The notes under the pieces were generated by a model. That model ran no database searches and was not told where the DNA came from. It saw only the letters and a list, made by a program, of their open reading frames with translations. The position numbers were made by a program, and so were the translations under genes. Of a DNA stretch of 64,000 nt, positions 25,829 through 34,434 are shown piece after piece; the stretch's first letter is position 1, and every line of letters begins with the position of its first letter. Origin of the DNA: Novosphingobium aerophilum (GTDB taxonomy: Bacteria; Pseudomonadota; Alphaproteobacteria; Sphingomonadales; Sphingomonadaceae); assembly GCF_014230305.1 (NCBI RefSeq), contig NZ_JACLAU010000003.1, positions 142,782-206,781 of the forward strand, read 5' to 3'.

Positions 25829-28399
25829 ATGGTGAGCCCGGTCAGCCCCGGGCGCAGCGGGCTGTCATCCCGCGAAGCCGCCGAACGGCTGGCCCGTGAC
25901 GGCGCCAACGAATTGCCGCGGACCGGTCGGCGCTCGATCCCGGGCATTGTCGGCGAGGTGCTGCGGGAGCCCATGCTGGCCCTCCTGCTGGCGGGCGGGG
26001 TTGCCTATCTGCTGCTTGGCGATCGGGCGGAGGCTCTGATCCTGCTCGCCTTTGCGACATTTTCGGTGGTCGTGACGGTCGTTCAGGAAACACGCACCGA
26101 ACACGTGCTCGAGGCCCTGCGCGACCTTTCGGCACCGCGTGCGCTGGTCATCCGCGACGGTGCGCGTATGCGGATCGCCGGTCGCGAGGTGGTGCGCGAC
26201 GATCTGGTCGTGCTTGAGCAGGGGGATCGCGTCCCGGCGGACGGGGTGCTGATCTCCGGTGCGGACCTGCAGGTCGACGAATCCCTGCTCACCGGGGAAG
26301 CGCTGCCGGTCGACAAGGCGGCACCCGCCGCCGATGCCCCGCTGGCTGCCCCAAGACCCGGGGGAGATGGCCAGCCCTTCGTCTATGCCGGTTCGCTGGT
26401 CACGCGCGGAAGCGGCATCGCCCGGGTGACCGCAACCGGTCCGCGCAGCGAATTCGGCCGCATCGGCCAGTCCCTGGCGACACTTGACAGCGAAGCCCCG
26501 CGCCTGCGCACCGAGACCACGCGGATCGTGGCCTGGTGCGCGCTGGGCGGCGGGACGGTCGCACTGCTGGTCGTGCTGCTGTACGGGCTGCTGCGCGGCG
26601 GGTGGATCGAGGCAGTGCTGGCCGGAATCGCCATCGGCATGTCGATGCTGCCCGAGGAGTTCCCGGTCGTGCTGACGGTATTCCTCGCCATGGGAGCCCG
26701 GCGCATCGGCAAGGTGCGGGTGCTGACCCGGCGCGCCGCGGCGATCGAGGCTCTGGGTTCGGCCACGGTGCTGTGCAGCGACAAGACCGGCACCCTGACC
26801 GAAAACCGCATGGCGGTCACCGAACTGTGGCTGCCTTCGGGTGACCACCATGTGATCGCGGGCGATGCGTCGATCCCCGAAGCCTTTCACGCCCTGGTCG
26901 AGACCGCGGCGCTGGCCAGCGCGGTCGAACCGACCGACCCGATGGAGATCGCCCTGCACGGCGCCCATGGTGCGGCGCGCGGGACAGTGCTGTCCGGCGA
27001 TAGGCTGGCGCACGCCTATGCCCTGCGCCCCGATCTGCTGGCGATGTCGAATGTCTGGGCAGATGGCGAGACGCTCACACTCACCGCGAAAGGCGCGCCG
27101 GAGGCCATTGCCGGGCTGTGCCATCTCTCGCCGCCGAACCATGCGGCCATGACCAGGGCGGTCGAAGCCATGGCCGGGCGCGGCATTCGCGTCCTGGCGG
27201 TGGCAACGGCCCTGCTGCACGACCGCAACTGGGCAGCAAGCCAGCACGATTACCACCTCACGCTGACCGGGCTGGTCGGGCTGGCCGATCCGATCCGGCC
27301 CGGCGTTCCGGCGGCTGTCGCGCAGTGCCGGGCGGCGGGAATCCGGGTGGTCATGATCACCGGCGACTATGCGGCTACCGCGCGCGCGATCGCGAGCCAG
27401 GCCGGGATTGCCCAAGGCGAGGTGCTGACCGGAACCGAGCTGGCCATGCTGGACGATGCCCGGCTGGCCGACCGTCTGAAAACGGTCACTGTCTTCGCCC
27501 GCATCATGCCCGAGCAGAAGCTGCGGATCGTCCAGGCCTTCAAGGCCAAAGGGGACATCGTCGCCATGACCGGTGACGGCGTGAACGATGCGCCATCCCT
27601 GAAGGCCGCGAACATCGGCATCGCCATGGGCCGGCGCGGCACGGACGTGGCCCGCGAGGCTTCCGCCATCGTCCTGCTCGATGACGATTTCGCCTCAATC
27701 GTCGCATCGATCAGGCTGGGTCGGCGCATCTATGACAACCTTCGCAAGGCCATGGCGTTCATCTTCGCGGTTCACGTGCCGATTGCCGGTCTGGCGTTGC
27801 TGCCCCTGCTGCTGGGCCTGCCGATCCTGTTCGGCCCGATCCATATCGCCCTGCTCGAAATGGTCATCGATCCCGTTAGCGCCCTGGTGTTTGAAGCCGA
27901 GCGCGAAGAGGAGAACGTGATGCACCGACCGCCCCGAGACCCCCATGACGCCCTGTTTTCGATGCCGATGATCGTGTGGAGCGTGTTCCAGGGCGTGCTG
28001 GCCTGCTTGCTCCTGGCCGCTGTTTTCGTGATCCAAGGCTGGGCGGGCATGCCCGAAACCGAACTGCGCGCGCTCATGTTCTTCGCGCTGCTCGCGGAAA
28101 TCGGCGCGCTCATTCTCGTCAACCGGTCCTTCAGCGCGTCGCTGCGCCAGGCGCTGTTCCGGCACAATGCAGCCTTGCGCTATGTGGGCCTGGCGATCAT
28201 CGGCGTCGGCGCGCTGATCCTTGGCATTCCGCCGATCCAGGCCCTGCTCAAATTCGGATCGATCGCAGGGCAGGACCTGGCGGTCGGCGCGGGGCTGGGT
28301 CTGGCCCTGCTGGTGATCCTGGAACGCTGCAAACCGCTGATCCAGCGCTGCCAGCTCCGCCTCCCACCAACCGGACAAGACCGCGGGACGGTTGCATGA
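25829..28399 (+). CDS. Cation-translocating P-type ATPase (P2 type)
   Basis: An 856-residue membrane pump. Visible motifs: actuator LLTGEALPVDK, M4 PEEFPVVLTVFLA, phosphorylation loop CSDKTGTLTENRM, KGAPE nucleotide pocket, and MTGDGVNDAPSLKAANIGIAMG hinge. C-terminal helices include HIALLEMVIDPVSALVFEAE. M4 reads PEEFP where classic Ca2+ pumps have PEGLP, so the ion is uncertain. It starts 42 bases after the PRPP-synthetase-like gene and ends on an overlap with the next membrane protein. Probably exports a divalent cation. Confidence 0.88.
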   Translation: MVSPVSPGRSGLSSREAAERLARDGANELPRTGRRSIPGIVGEVLREPMLALLLAGGVAYLLLGDRAEALILLAFATFSVVVTVVQETRTEHVLEALRDLSAPRALVIRDGARMRIAGREVVRDDLVVLEQGDRVPADGVLISGADLQVDESLLTGEALPVDKAAPAADAPLAAPRPGGDGQPFVYAGSLVTRGSGIARVTATGPRSEFGRIGQSLATLDSEAPRLRTETTRIVAWCALGGGTVALLVVLLYGLLRGGWIEAVLAGIAIGMSMLPEEFPVVLTVFLAMGARRIGKVRVLTRRAAAIEALGSATVLCSDKTGTLTENRMAVTELWLPSGDHHVIAGDASIPEAFHALVETAALASAVEPTDPMEIALHGAHGAARGTVLSGDRLAHAYALRPDLLAMSNVWADGETLTLTAKGAPEAIAGLCHLSPPNHAAMTRAVEAMAGRGIRVLAVATALLHDRNWAASQHDYHLTLTGLVGLADPIRPGVPAAVAQCRAAGIRVVMITGDYAATARAIASQAGIAQGEVLTGTELAMLDDARLADRLKTVTVFARIMPEQKLRIVQAFKAKGDIVAMTGDGVNDAPSLKAANIGIAMGRRGTDVAREASAIVLLDDDFASIVASIRLGRRIYDNLRKAMAFIFAVHVPIAGLALLPLLLGLPILFGPIHIALLEMVIDPVSALVFEAEREEENVMHRPPRDPHDALFSMPMIVWSVFQGVLACLLLAAVFVIQGWAGMPETELRALMFFALLAEIGALILVNRSFSASLRQALFRHNAALRYVGLAIIGVGALILGIPPIQALLKFGSIAGQDLAVGAGLGLALLVILERCKPLIQRCQLRLPPTGQDRGTVA

Positions 28400-29511
28400 T
28401 GCGCCCACCTACCCTCGCCAGCCTGCCGCTTGCGCGGGTGTCGGCCTTGCTGCTGCTGACGCTCGCCTCGCTGGCCTTCGTCTGGCTCGTTACGCCGTTC
28501 GCCGGCGCCATCCTGTGGGCGGTGATCGCGACGATCCTGTTCGAACCGCTCTATGCGCGTGTGCTGGGGGCCATGCCGCGCCATCGCAACCGTGCGGCCC
28601 TCGTCACGCTCCTCACCATTGTCGTCGCCATCGTGGTGCCCGCGATCCTGCTTGGTGCGGCGCTGATCGAGGAGGCCACCAACCTCTATGCCCGCCTCCG
28701 GCGCGGCGACAGCGATGTCGGACGGATCCTGATCGAGGCCCAGGCGCACCTGCCCGCCTGGCTGCGCGAGTGGCTGGCGGAAGCCGGACTGAGCAACCCG
28801 GGCGATTGGCAAAGCCAACTTGGCCTGGGCTTGTCACGCAGTGTCCAGACCGTGGCGACTCAGCTCCTGTCGATCGGACAGGGCACGCTGGGCTTGGTCC
28901 TCGCGCTTGGCGTGATGCTGTACCTGACATTCTTCCTGTTGCGGGACGGACGGGCCCTGGCCGGGCGGATCGAACGCGCCATACCCTTGCCTCCGCGCCA
29001 ACGCGCCTTGCTGATGGCCAAGTTCGTTGCGGTCATCCGCGCGACCGTAAAGGGCAGCCTGGTGGTCGCCGTCCTGCAGGGGCTGATCGGTGGCATCATT
29101 TTCTGGCTGCTGGGCATCCCGGGCGCGCTGCTGTGGGGCGCCGCGATGGGAGTCTTCTCGCTTTTCCCGGCGATCGGGACCGGCATAGTCTGGGTCCCCG
29201 TGGCCCTTTACCTGCTGATCACCGGCGCGATCGGGCAGGCCGCCGTTCTGGGTGTGTGCGGCCTGTTCGTGATCGGGACCGTCGACAATATCGTTCGTCC
29301 CGTGCTGGTCGGGCACGATGCGCGCATGCCCGACTATGTTGTGCTCATCGCGACGCTCAGCGGTTTCGAGCTGATGGGCTTCAACGGCTTTATCATCGGC
29401 CCGATGATCGCCGGTCTGTTCATCGCGATGTGGGAGGCGGTCGATCCCGCGCTGGAATCCGATGATGCCCTGCCGGCGGACCTTGCGACTGGCGACGACC
29501 AAACCCCATGA
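28396..29511 (+). CDS. AI-2E-family membrane transporter
   Basis: A 371-residue protein with about eight membrane helices, two near the N-terminus, then a soluble segment (about 90-150), then the C-terminal bundle. The family signatures LYLTFFLLRDGRAL, GIPGALLWGAAMGVFSLFPAIGTGIVW and VDNIVRPVLVG with GFNGFIIGPMIAGLF are present. Members include autoinducer exporters and Na+/H+ antiporters. Its ATG overlaps the ATPase stop (ATGATG). It closes the long run. Confidence 0.87.
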   Translation: MMRPPTLASLPLARVSALLLLTLASLAFVWLVTPFAGAILWAVIATILFEPLYARVLGAMPRHRNRAALVTLLTIVVAIVVPAILLGAALIEEATNLYARLRRGDSDVGRILIEAQAHLPAWLREWLAEAGLSNPGDWQSQLGLGLSRSVQTVATQLLSIGQGTLGLVLALGVMLYLTFFLLRDGRALAGRIERAIPLPPRQRALLMAKFVAVIRATVKGSLVVAVLQGLIGGIIFWLLGIPGALLWGAAMGVFSLFPAIGTGIVWVPVALYLLITGAIGQAAVLGVCGLFVIGTVDNIVRPVLVGHDARMPDYVVLIATLSGFELMGFNGFIIGPMIAGLFIAMWEAVDPALESDDALPADLATGDDQTP

Positions 29512-29659
29512 ACCCCAATCCGCCGGGCCCTATCGCGGGTTCGCCCCGGGCTGGGCTCTGCCTGACCCACGACCGGGCGATGCCGACCAGAGCGGCGCGC
29601 AGTCCGTTGGAGGACCCGCCGATCGAAGTCCACGTCCTCATCCCATGCCGGCGGTTGCC

Positions 29660-29757
29660 CTAAGCGACGATCAGCGCCCTGCCCCCACTCAGCGTTGCGC
29701 CTGCGATACAGCTCCCGAGAGCGTGCTTGAGCAGGCTAGTTTTGCCATACCCGTTCA
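29660..29757 (-). pseudogene. Relic of a GNAT toxin (TacT-like) gene
   Basis: The reading YGKTSLLKHALGSCIAGATLSGGRALIV aligns with GIGTGLLKHALQRCVEGATLIGGRALIV of the intact acetyltransferase at 34435-34950. DNA similarity is also plain: GAGAGCGTGCTTGAGCAG occurs in both. Only about 32 of 171 residues remain, without start or catalytic context. It marks an earlier copy of the same toxin-antitoxin module on this island. Confidence 0.75.
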
Positions 29758-29832
29758 AAGAGATGGCTGACCGCCAGTCGGTGAGGAAAGCCGAGGCATG
29801 GGGGTATCGCTCTTTGGCGCTACTCCGCGAAG

Positions 29833-29850
29833 ACACCCCCAACACACCCC
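29833..29850. repeat. Paired C-tract motif, copy 1
   Basis: ACCCCC followed 11 bases later by ACCCC, just outside the IS66 end. It is the weakest of four copies of this pattern in the island. Confidence 0.4.
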
Positions 29851-29877
29851 GACCCCAAACCTGGGTAAGCGGTGTCC

Positions 29878-31401
29878 TCAGACCACGGTGGTCCAGGGCA
29901 TGAGCTTGCCGACGGCGTTGGCCGGGTGACCCGCGGCGAGCCTGGAGAGAGTCTCGGCCAGCCAGGCATGCGGGTTGATGCCGTGGATTTTGCAGTTCTC
30001 GATCAGCGTGGCGATCACCGCCCAGTTGTCGCCACCCTCGTCAGAGCCGGCGAACAGGGCGTTCTTGCGATTGAGGGCCAGCGGCCGGATCGACCGCTCG
30101 ACGGTGTTGCTGTCCAGCTCGACACGGCCATCGTCGAGGAACAGCGACAGCCCCGGCCAGCGGGTCAGCGCGTAGCGGATGGCATCGGCGAGCTTGCTCT
30201 TGGCACTGACCTGCCGGAGCCGTGCCTCGAGGTAGATATGCAGGTCATCGACGATGACGCGGGCCTGTTCGGCACGCGCGGCGCGGCGCTGCTCCACCGA
30301 GGTGCCGCGAACCTGCTCCTCGATCGCGTAGAGCTTGGCGATCCGGCGTAACACCTCGGTCGCGACCGGCGAGTTGTCTGCCAGCTCATAGAACTTGCGC
30401 CTCACGTGCGACCAGCAGAAGGCGAGACTCACCTGCTGCCGGCGTTTGGCCAAGGCGGCATAGCCGCCAAAGCCATCGACCTGCAGTATGCCGGCGAAGT
30501 CACCGAGATGGGCTTCGGCGCGCTCGCCCTTGCGGTCAGCGGCGTAGACATAGGCTACCATCGGCGGATCTTCGCCGCCCCATGATCGATCGTCCCTGGC
30601 ATAGGCCCAGAGCTGGCCGGTCTTGGTCCGGCCGCGCCCAGGATCGAGCACTGGCGCCGTGGTCTCGTCGGCGAACAGTCGCTCGGATCGTCGCAATCGC
30701 TCCAGGATGTGATCGCGCAAGGGGCGCAGGTACCAGGCTGCCCGGCCAACCCAGTCCGCCAGGGTCGAGCGGTCGAGCTGGATACCCTGGCGGGCGTAGA
30801 TCTGGGTCTGACGATATAGCGGCAGGTGATCGGCGTACTTGGCGACCAACACCTGCGCGATCAGAGCCTCGGTGGGGATGCCGCCCTCGACGATCCGCGC
30901 CGGTGCCGGCGCCTGGACGATCGCGCCCTCGCACGAGCGGCAGCCATAGCGCGGGCGGCGCGTGACCAGCACGCGGAAGGTGGTCGGCACGACATCAAGG
31001 CGCTCAGCCACGTCCTCACCGATCTGGTGGAGGGCGCCGCCACAGCAGGGGCAGGCCTTATCCTCGATATCGACAACCTGTTCGATCCGCTCCAGGTGAG
31101 CAGGCAGCGAGCCGCGGTTGGCCTTGCGCGGGCGATCCGCAGACCCCTTGCTTGCCTTGGCCACAGCGTGCTGGGCCTCGGCCAAGGCTGTCTCGACCTT
31201 CTCCAGGGCAAGCTCGAACTGATCGGGATCGAGTTGCTCGGACCGGCGGCCGAACCGGTGCCGCTGCAGGGCCTCGATGATCGCCTTGAGGCGTTCGACC
31301 TCTGCCTGGAAAACCTTCAGCGCATCAAGCTCGCGGGCCTGCTCGAGGACAAGCGCACGGAGCGCTTCGACGTCGCTGGGAAGGTCCGCTTCCATGAGCA
31401 T
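29878..31401 (-). CDS. tnpC: IS66 transposase TnpC
   Basis: A 507-residue transposase with an N-terminal coiled coil (about 10-90), the zinc-finger-like C-PCC...YGCRSCEG region, and the DDE domain (LFADETTAPVLDPGRGRTKTGQLWAYARDDRSWG; LQVDGFGGYAAL; DDGRVELDSNTVERSIRPLALNRKNALFAGSDEGG). The catalytic residues DET, DGF and the E in NTVERS are present, so the protein itself may be functional although the element has lost one end. Confidence 0.93.
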   Translation of the reverse strand: MLMEADLPSDVEALRALVLEQARELDALKVFQAEVERLKAIIEALQRHRFGRRSEQLDPDQFELALEKVETALAEAQHAVAKASKGSADRPRKANRGSLPAHLERIEQVVDIEDKACPCCGGALHQIGEDVAERLDVVPTTFRVLVTRRPRYGCRSCEGAIVQAPAPARIVEGGIPTEALIAQVLVAKYADHLPLYRQTQIYARQGIQLDRSTLADWVGRAAWYLRPLRDHILERLRRSERLFADETTAPVLDPGRGRTKTGQLWAYARDDRSWGGEDPPMVAYVYAADRKGERAEAHLGDFAGILQVDGFGGYAALAKRRQQVSLAFCWSHVRRKFYELADNSPVATEVLRRIAKLYAIEEQVRGTSVEQRRAARAEQARVIVDDLHIYLEARLRQVSAKSKLADAIRYALTRWPGLSLFLDDGRVELDSNTVERSIRPLALNRKNALFAGSDEGGDNWAVIATLIENCKIHGINPHAWLAETLSRLAAGHPANAVGKLMPWTTVV

Positions 31402-31432
31402 GGGAGGAGTGAATCAGCCGCAGGGACCCCCG

Positions 31433-31736
31433 TCAACCGGCAATCTGCGGGGCGATCGGGCGGCGTCCACCATGGACCCGGCGCCAATCCAGACCCTCCA
31501 GCAAGGCACCCAACTGCGCCGCCGTCAGCCGCATCACGCCGTCCTGGATCGCCGGCCACTTGAACCCGCCGGACTCCAGCCTCTTGGCCATCAGGCACAG
31601 TCCCGTGCCATCCCACCAGACGAGCTTGATCCGGTCACTGCGCTTGGCCCGGAACACGTAGATCACGCCTGAATAGGGATCACCGCCGTACTCGGCGCCG
31701 ACCAGGGCGGCCAGCGCGTCGGGTCCCTTGCGGTTA
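31433..31736 (-). pseudogene. tnpB: IS66 TnpB accessory gene, 5'-truncated
   Basis: The frame reads RKGPDALAALVGAEYGGDPY and continues through VIYVFRAKRSDRIKLVWWDGTGLCLMAKRLE to the stop, matching TnpB from the conserved MRKG motif onward. The first 20 or so residues are replaced by MRLCGAPHN, which is encoded by the adjacent palindrome. The usual length is about 115 residues. Loss of the start shows that the rearrangement cut into the IS66 element. Confidence 0.82.
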
Positions 31737-31759
31737 TGTGGTGCACCACATAACCGCAA
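31728..31759. repeat. 32-bp perfect palindrome at the IS66/recombinase-trio junction
   Basis: The left half TTGCGGTTATGTGGTG is followed immediately by its exact reverse complement, centred between 31743 and 31744, with no loop. TATGCGG-type words recur just beyond it (31761, 31775 and, inverted, near 31835). It probably marks the end of the recombinase-trio element. Confidence 0.92.
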
Positions 31760-31849
31760 CTATGCGGCGACCATGATTATGCGGGGTTGGGGACGCTGGT
31801 GGGCGAATTTCCGGCCTTACGGCGTCGATCAACTCCGCATAACAATGAC

Positions 31850-32842
31850 CTATCCGGAAGCTGCCAGCATCGCGATCAGCTTATCCGGCGGGCGGAATTT
31901 GCCGGGCTTTATGCCGAGCGGCGCCAAGGCGTCGAGCATCTCGAGTTTTTCGGTCGGGTCCGCACGCAGGTAGATCTCTGTGCTTTGGAGTGTGGCATGG
32001 CCGAGCCAAAGCGCTACTTTGCGAATGTCGCGTGTCGCCTGAAGCATGTGCATGGCGCAGCTGTGCCGCAGTACATGGGGTGATATCGACTTCGTCGCCA
32101 GCGTGGGCGCAACGCTGACTGCGGTCGCGGCGTGCTTTTCGAGGATGTATTCGAAGCCGGCGCGCGTCATCATCCGACCGGCGTTGTTCAGGAAAAGCGC
32201 CGTGTCGCCATCCTTCGGTCTGATCGCGACCCAGGCCCGGATCGCGGCTGCGGTCTCCTGCCAGAGCGGGAGCACGCGCTCCCTCCGTCCCTTCCCGATA
32301 ACGTGGATGCTGGCCGGCGCCCTTCCGTCGAACTGGTCGAGGGGGAGACTGACAAGTTCGGAAACGCGCAGCCCGCCGGCGAAGGCAAGATGCAGCATGG
32401 CTCGATCGCGAATGCCCGAAGGTGTCCGCCGATCCGGCGCGTCGAGCAGCGCTTGCACTTCGATGCGTGAAAGTGAAGCGACGAGCGCTTCGTCGATCTT
32501 CTTCATTGGAATGGCGTGCATCCGAAGGGCCTGATCGAGAACCGCTGGGACGCGATGCTCGAGATAGCGGAAGAAGGACTTCACGGCGGCCAGGCGGGCG
32601 TTGCGCGATCGGGCTTTGTTGCCCCGCACCTCCTCGACGTGTTCAAGGAAGGCAAGGATCATTGGCACGTCGAGATCTTCGATCTGCAGCAGGCAGGGCC
32701 TCTTGTGCAATCGTCGCGCGGCGAACGTCACTAGCAGCTGGAAGCTGTAGGCATAGGCATCGCAGGTATGAACGCTGGCGCGTCGTTCGCGGGGAAGATG
32801 TTCGCGAAGGAAGGAGGTAAGGTGTGGGGAGAGCTGGGTCAT
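31850..32842 (-). CDS. Tyrosine recombinase, third gene of the trio
   Basis: A 330-residue integrase. It has an N-terminal SAM-like core-binding domain (MTQLSPHLTSFLREHLP...) and a catalytic domain with Arg (GGLRVSELVSLPL), Lys (GKGRRERVLPL), HVLRHSCAMHML, WLGHATLQSTEIY and the nucleophile Tyr in EIYLRA. All catalytic residues are present. The start at ATG 32842 overlaps the stop of the middle recombinase by ATGA; the open frame continues upstream but would overlap that gene widely. Confidence 0.88.
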   Translation of the reverse strand: MTQLSPHLTSFLREHLPRERRASVHTCDAYAYSFQLLVTFAARRLHKRPCLLQIEDLDVPMILAFLEHVEEVRGNKARSRNARLAAVKSFFRYLEHRVPAVLDQALRMHAIPMKKIDEALVASLSRIEVQALLDAPDRRTPSGIRDRAMLHLAFAGGLRVSELVSLPLDQFDGRAPASIHVIGKGRRERVLPLWQETAAAIRAWVAIRPKDGDTALFLNNAGRMMTRAGFEYILEKHAATAVSVAPTLATKSISPHVLRHSCAMHMLQATRDIRKVALWLGHATLQSTEIYLRADPTEKLEMLDALAPLGIKPGKFRPPDKLIAMLAASG

Positions 32843-33753
32843 GCCGCCTCTCCCCGATGCAAGGCCTCGCCGGCCGCCGCCATGTGGGCCATCAACTCCG
32901 GTGTTGCCTGGAGATACCAGTACGTATCGGTCACATGGGCGTGCCCCAGATAGGTGCTCAAGGCGGTGATATGGCGTGCCACCGCCTTGGCATCGTGCGC
33001 GCAACGTTCGAGAGATCGGACGGCGAACGTGTGACGCAGATCGTGAATCCGCGGCCCTCGCGATCCTGGACCGCCGCGCAAGCCGATCGATCGAACGACT
33101 TGCAGGAAGACGGTTATCACTGTCGGATAGGCGAGCGGCGTTCCTTGATGCGAAATGAAAAGTGCATCGCTCAGACTTGCTTCCTTCAGGCGAGTTGCGA
33201 GATATCCGTCCAAGGCGTGTCGGGTCGTCGGGTGGAGCGGCAACAACCGGCTCTTCTTGAACTTGGTCTGGGCTATGATCAGCCCATCGTCGGTCACGTC
33301 CGGCAGCCGAATGGCGAGCGCCTCGGAAACGCGCATGCCGGTGGTCGCGATCAGCCCGAACATCGTGGCGTAGGTGAGCGGTCGGATCGAACCATCGGGA
33401 CCAAGGCGATGCGCGGCATCGATCAGCCGGCGGATATCCCCGGGATCGTAGATATAGGGTGCGCGGCGCCGATGACTGGCGCGGCCGAAGAGGTCCGCCG
33501 ATGGCACCTCATGGCGCGGATCTTCCGCGTGCAACGCGATCGCGAATCGGCGCACCGTCAGCAGGCGGTTACGTCGTTGTTCGGGCGATGGCGCCTGCAG
33601 TGCCCACTCGCGCACGGTCTCCGTCGTTACGACACACTCACCGCGCCGCTCGGCGAAGGTGACGAAGTTGCGCAACAGGATGCCGGGTGTCCGGAACTTG
33701 AATCCCAGCGCGCGGTGCAGCGCTGCATGATCGGCGAGGAGTTGGCTCAGCAT
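32839..33753 (-). CDS. Tyrosine recombinase, second gene of the trio
   Basis: A 304-residue integrase with core-binding domain (LLADHAALHRALGFKFRTPGI) and catalytic motifs TTGMRVSEALAIRL, KFKKSRLLPLH, IHDLRHTFAVRSL and YLGHAHVTDTYWYL. It is complete. It overlaps the first recombinase by 7 bases and the third by 4, so the three are made from one message. Confidence 0.88.
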   Translation of the reverse strand: MLSQLLADHAALHRALGFKFRTPGILLRNFVTFAERRGECVVTTETVREWALQAPSPEQRRNRLLTVRRFAIALHAEDPRHEVPSADLFGRASHRRRAPYIYDPGDIRRLIDAAHRLGPDGSIRPLTYATMFGLIATTGMRVSEALAIRLPDVTDDGLIIAQTKFKKSRLLPLHPTTRHALDGYLATRLKEASLSDALFISHQGTPLAYPTVITVFLQVVRSIGLRGGPGSRGPRIHDLRHTFAVRSLERCAHDAKAVARHITALSTYLGHAHVTDTYWYLQATPELMAHMAAAGEALHRGEAA

Positions 33754-34295
33754 GCCGGTTCTCCCGGCCAGGGCTGGGCAATCTGCTCCAGCATCGCAAT
33801 GTCGACCTTGGCGTAATGCGCGGTCATATCGAGCGAACGATGACGCAACACCGTGCCGACAGCCTCCAGCGTGGCGCCCGAACGCAGCATCGAGGTCGCC
33901 GCAGAGTGGCGCAGCAGGCTGGCTCCAGTCGATGGAGCATCGGAAATGCCCGCACGCTTCAGCGCCAGCGCTACGATCGTGGAAACATGGCTGGACTGCG
34001 CAAATGACCGGTAGGGCGCGACCATCATGAGAAAGACGGCATCCTGACCGACGCGCGGTCGTTCCTGCTCGATGTAGGCGAGAAGCGCATCGCCGACATC
34101 CTGCGGCAACGGCAGTCGAACCTGGCGTCGCGCTTTGCCGCTCAAGCGGAGCATACCAGACGTCCAGTCGATATCGCTCAGTTTGAGCCCCGCGACAGGC
34201 CCCTGGTAGCGGAGGAGGGATAGCTTTAGGGGATATAAGGTGTTGTTTCTATAAAACAATAAATCGATCTCAACCGACAAAACCCCCACTGACAC
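33747..34295 (-). pseudogene. Tyrosine recombinase, first gene of the trio, 5'-truncated
   Basis: Only the C-terminal part of the catalytic domain is recognisable, from VAGLKLSDIDWTSGMLRLSGKARRQV through LLRHSAATSMLRSG and LRHRSLDMTAHYAKV. The core-binding domain and the first catalytic Arg region are missing. Upstream of about 34215 the frame (MSVGVLSVEIDLLFYRNN...) is unrelated AT-rich sequence. The break falls at the 18-bp repeat at 34204. The trio is therefore probably unable to act as a complete unit. Confidence 0.75.
34204..34221. repeat. 18-bp repeat resembling a tRNA 3' end, copy 1
   Basis: TGGTAGCGGAGGAGGGAT is identical to 37155-37172. Its complement, ATCCCTCCTCCGCTACCA, reads like the last T-arm strand, acceptor strand, discriminator and CCA of a tRNA gene, the classic core of an integrase attachment site. 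No tRNA body is attached. Confidence 0.8.
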
Positions 34296-34300
34296 CCCCA
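34282..34300. repeat. Paired C-tract motif, copy 2
   Basis: ACCCCC repeated with a 12-base period, about 60 bases from the 18-bp tRNA-like repeat. The same relation is seen for copy 4, suggesting integrase arm-type sites. Confidence 0.5.
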
Positions 34301-34434
34301 GCCTCGGGCCTTTACGATATACTGTTTCGGCGGTCAGACACGCCGAATTCGGCCAGCGCTCAGTTGGTCGGCGATCTCAGAACTCCCGGTCTTATCGGCC
34401 CGCAAAAGGACTGCGCCGATCGAAATTTGCTCCC

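Larger units (their letters stand above)
29512..29864. other. Intergenic stretch holding only a gene relic and a C-tract motif
   Basis: No intact gene is visible. The stretch contains a fragment related to the TacT-like gene at 34.4-35.0 kb (29660-29757) and one copy of the paired C-tract motif (29833-29850), and it ends at the IS66 terminal repeat at 29865. Confidence 0.6.
29865..31736. mobile_element. IS66-family remnant, one end lost
   Basis: GTAAGCGGTGTCC at 29865 is a typical IS66 terminal repeat and sits 13 bases outside the tnpC stop. tnpC is complete, tnpB lacks its start, and tnpA and the opposite terminal repeat are missing. The break is at about 31736, exactly where a 32-bp palindrome begins the neighbouring element. 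Confidence 0.82.
31728..34221. mobile_element. RIT-like element (recombinase in trio), degraded
   Basis: Three tyrosine recombinases lie on the minus strand with overlapping ends (33753/33747 and ATGA at 32842/32839), the hallmark of RIT elements. One side ends at the 32-bp palindrome. On the other side the first recombinase is cut near 34204-34221, where a tRNA-3'-end-like repeat lies. The element therefore appears broken at its promoter-proximal end. Boundaries are inferred. Confidence 0.72.

Noticed and set aside
34204..34221. An intact tRNA gene at the 18-bp repeat
   Set aside because: Upstream sequence does not supply a T-stem, anticodon arm or matching acceptor strand at either copy.
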